15,071 nucleotides of DNA from Nitrospinota bacterium (GTDB lineage: Bacteria; Nitrospinota_A; UBA7883; JACRLM01), in contig JADGAO010000059.1 of the NCBI GenBank assembly GCA_015231995.1, forward strand, positions 1 to 15,071. The letters run 5' to 3'. The notes beneath the pieces are model-generated. The model ran no database searches, was not told the origin of the DNA, and saw nothing but the letters and a program-made list of their open reading frames with translations. Position 1 is the first letter of the stretch, and each line of letters opens with the position of its first letter. Of this stretch, positions 14,923 through 15,071 are shown one piece after another. Position numbers and translations under genes: made by a program.

Positions 14923-14943
14923 AGCCCCCTTATCAGGGGGGCT
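14923..14943. other. GC-rich hairpin without a T-run
   Basis: AGCCCCCT and AGGGGGGCT flank a TATC loop, with one bulged G. The following bases (AAGTACCTCG) are not T-rich, so a standard intrinsic terminator is not supported. It could be an unrelated short palindromic repeat. Confidence 0.4.
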
Positions 14944-15022
14944 AAGTACCTCGGCAAAAGCTTGTTCGATGAAGTTGCGAAAAATTTAGCGGCATGGAAA
15001 ACAGATTTTCTTTTGGAGTGTT

Positions 15023-15071
15023 ATGAACAGGGAACCTGATAAAAAGCAATCCAAGTCAGAGTCAGGATGTT
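15023..15071 (+). CDS. Start of a possible gene running off the right edge
   Basis: ATG 15023 is preceded four bases upstream by GGAG and opens a frame of 16 codons (MNREPDKKQSKSESGC) to the window end. The sequence is hydrophilic and lysine/serine-rich and shows no family signature. It is too short to judge. Confidence 0.35.
   Translation, partial: MNREPDKKQSKSESGC

Noticed and set aside
14923..14943. Intrinsic terminator of the hybrid kinase gene.
   Set aside because: It lies more than 300 bases after the stop and has no T-run. Listed only as a hairpin.

Overview
The window looks like a chromosomal segment of a Gram-negative bacterium. It encodes an outer-membrane beta-barrel protein, signal peptides, and a periplasmic cupredoxin-like protein, and it is rich in sensory genes (class III cyclase, PilZ protein, hybrid histidine kinase with two PAS domains). 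The argB product has the N-terminal extension of the arginine-sensitive hexameric enzymes. A deltaproteobacterial, Nitrospirota or Nitrospinota-like lineage would fit, but no marker gene here fixes the phylum.

Layout. (1) Positions 1-706 are a mobile-element graveyard: the C-terminal end of an IS1182-type transposase on the plus strand runs in from the left edge, followed by the first ~54 codons of an IS110-family transposase on the minus strand with its own RBS and a structured upstream region. (2) Positions 882-3155 hold a compact minus-strand operon: xerC-type tyrosine recombinase, an unrecognised 133-aa protein with a Phd-antitoxin-like pattern, and argB, joined by gaps of 18 bp and 3 bp. 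(3) Positions 3544-7352 hold a large plus-strand gene with a good sigma70-type promoter. It encodes a ~1230-aa secreted protein: parallel beta-helix, four strictly periodic 98-aa Ig/FN3-like repeats with paired cysteines, then six FG-GAP/VCBS-type repeats. (4) Positions 10735 down to 7411 hold a tightly coupled minus-strand operon: outer-membrane beta-barrel protein, cupredoxin-like 'methylamine utilization' protein, and a membrane-bound adenylate/guanylate cyclase split by a one-base frameshift. (5) A PilZ-domain gene (minus) and a 941-aa hybrid histidine kinase (plus) diverge from a 490-bp intergenic region. (6) The right end (14606-15022) is repeat DNA, followed by the first codons of a possible new gene.

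A family of ~90-125 bp imperfect palindromic elements sits in most intergenic spaces (about 707-843, 3375-3466, 10781-10904, 14649-14728, 14758-14877). Two of them carry the same extra ~41-bp insert, giving a 54-bp exact inverted repeat 10 kb apart that brackets argB through the cyclase operon. The most interesting functional unit is the barrel/cupredoxin/cyclase operon, a candidate envelope copper or redox sensor that would report through a cyclic nucleotide. The cyclase gene as sequenced is broken, so this rests on the frameshift being an error or recently acquired.
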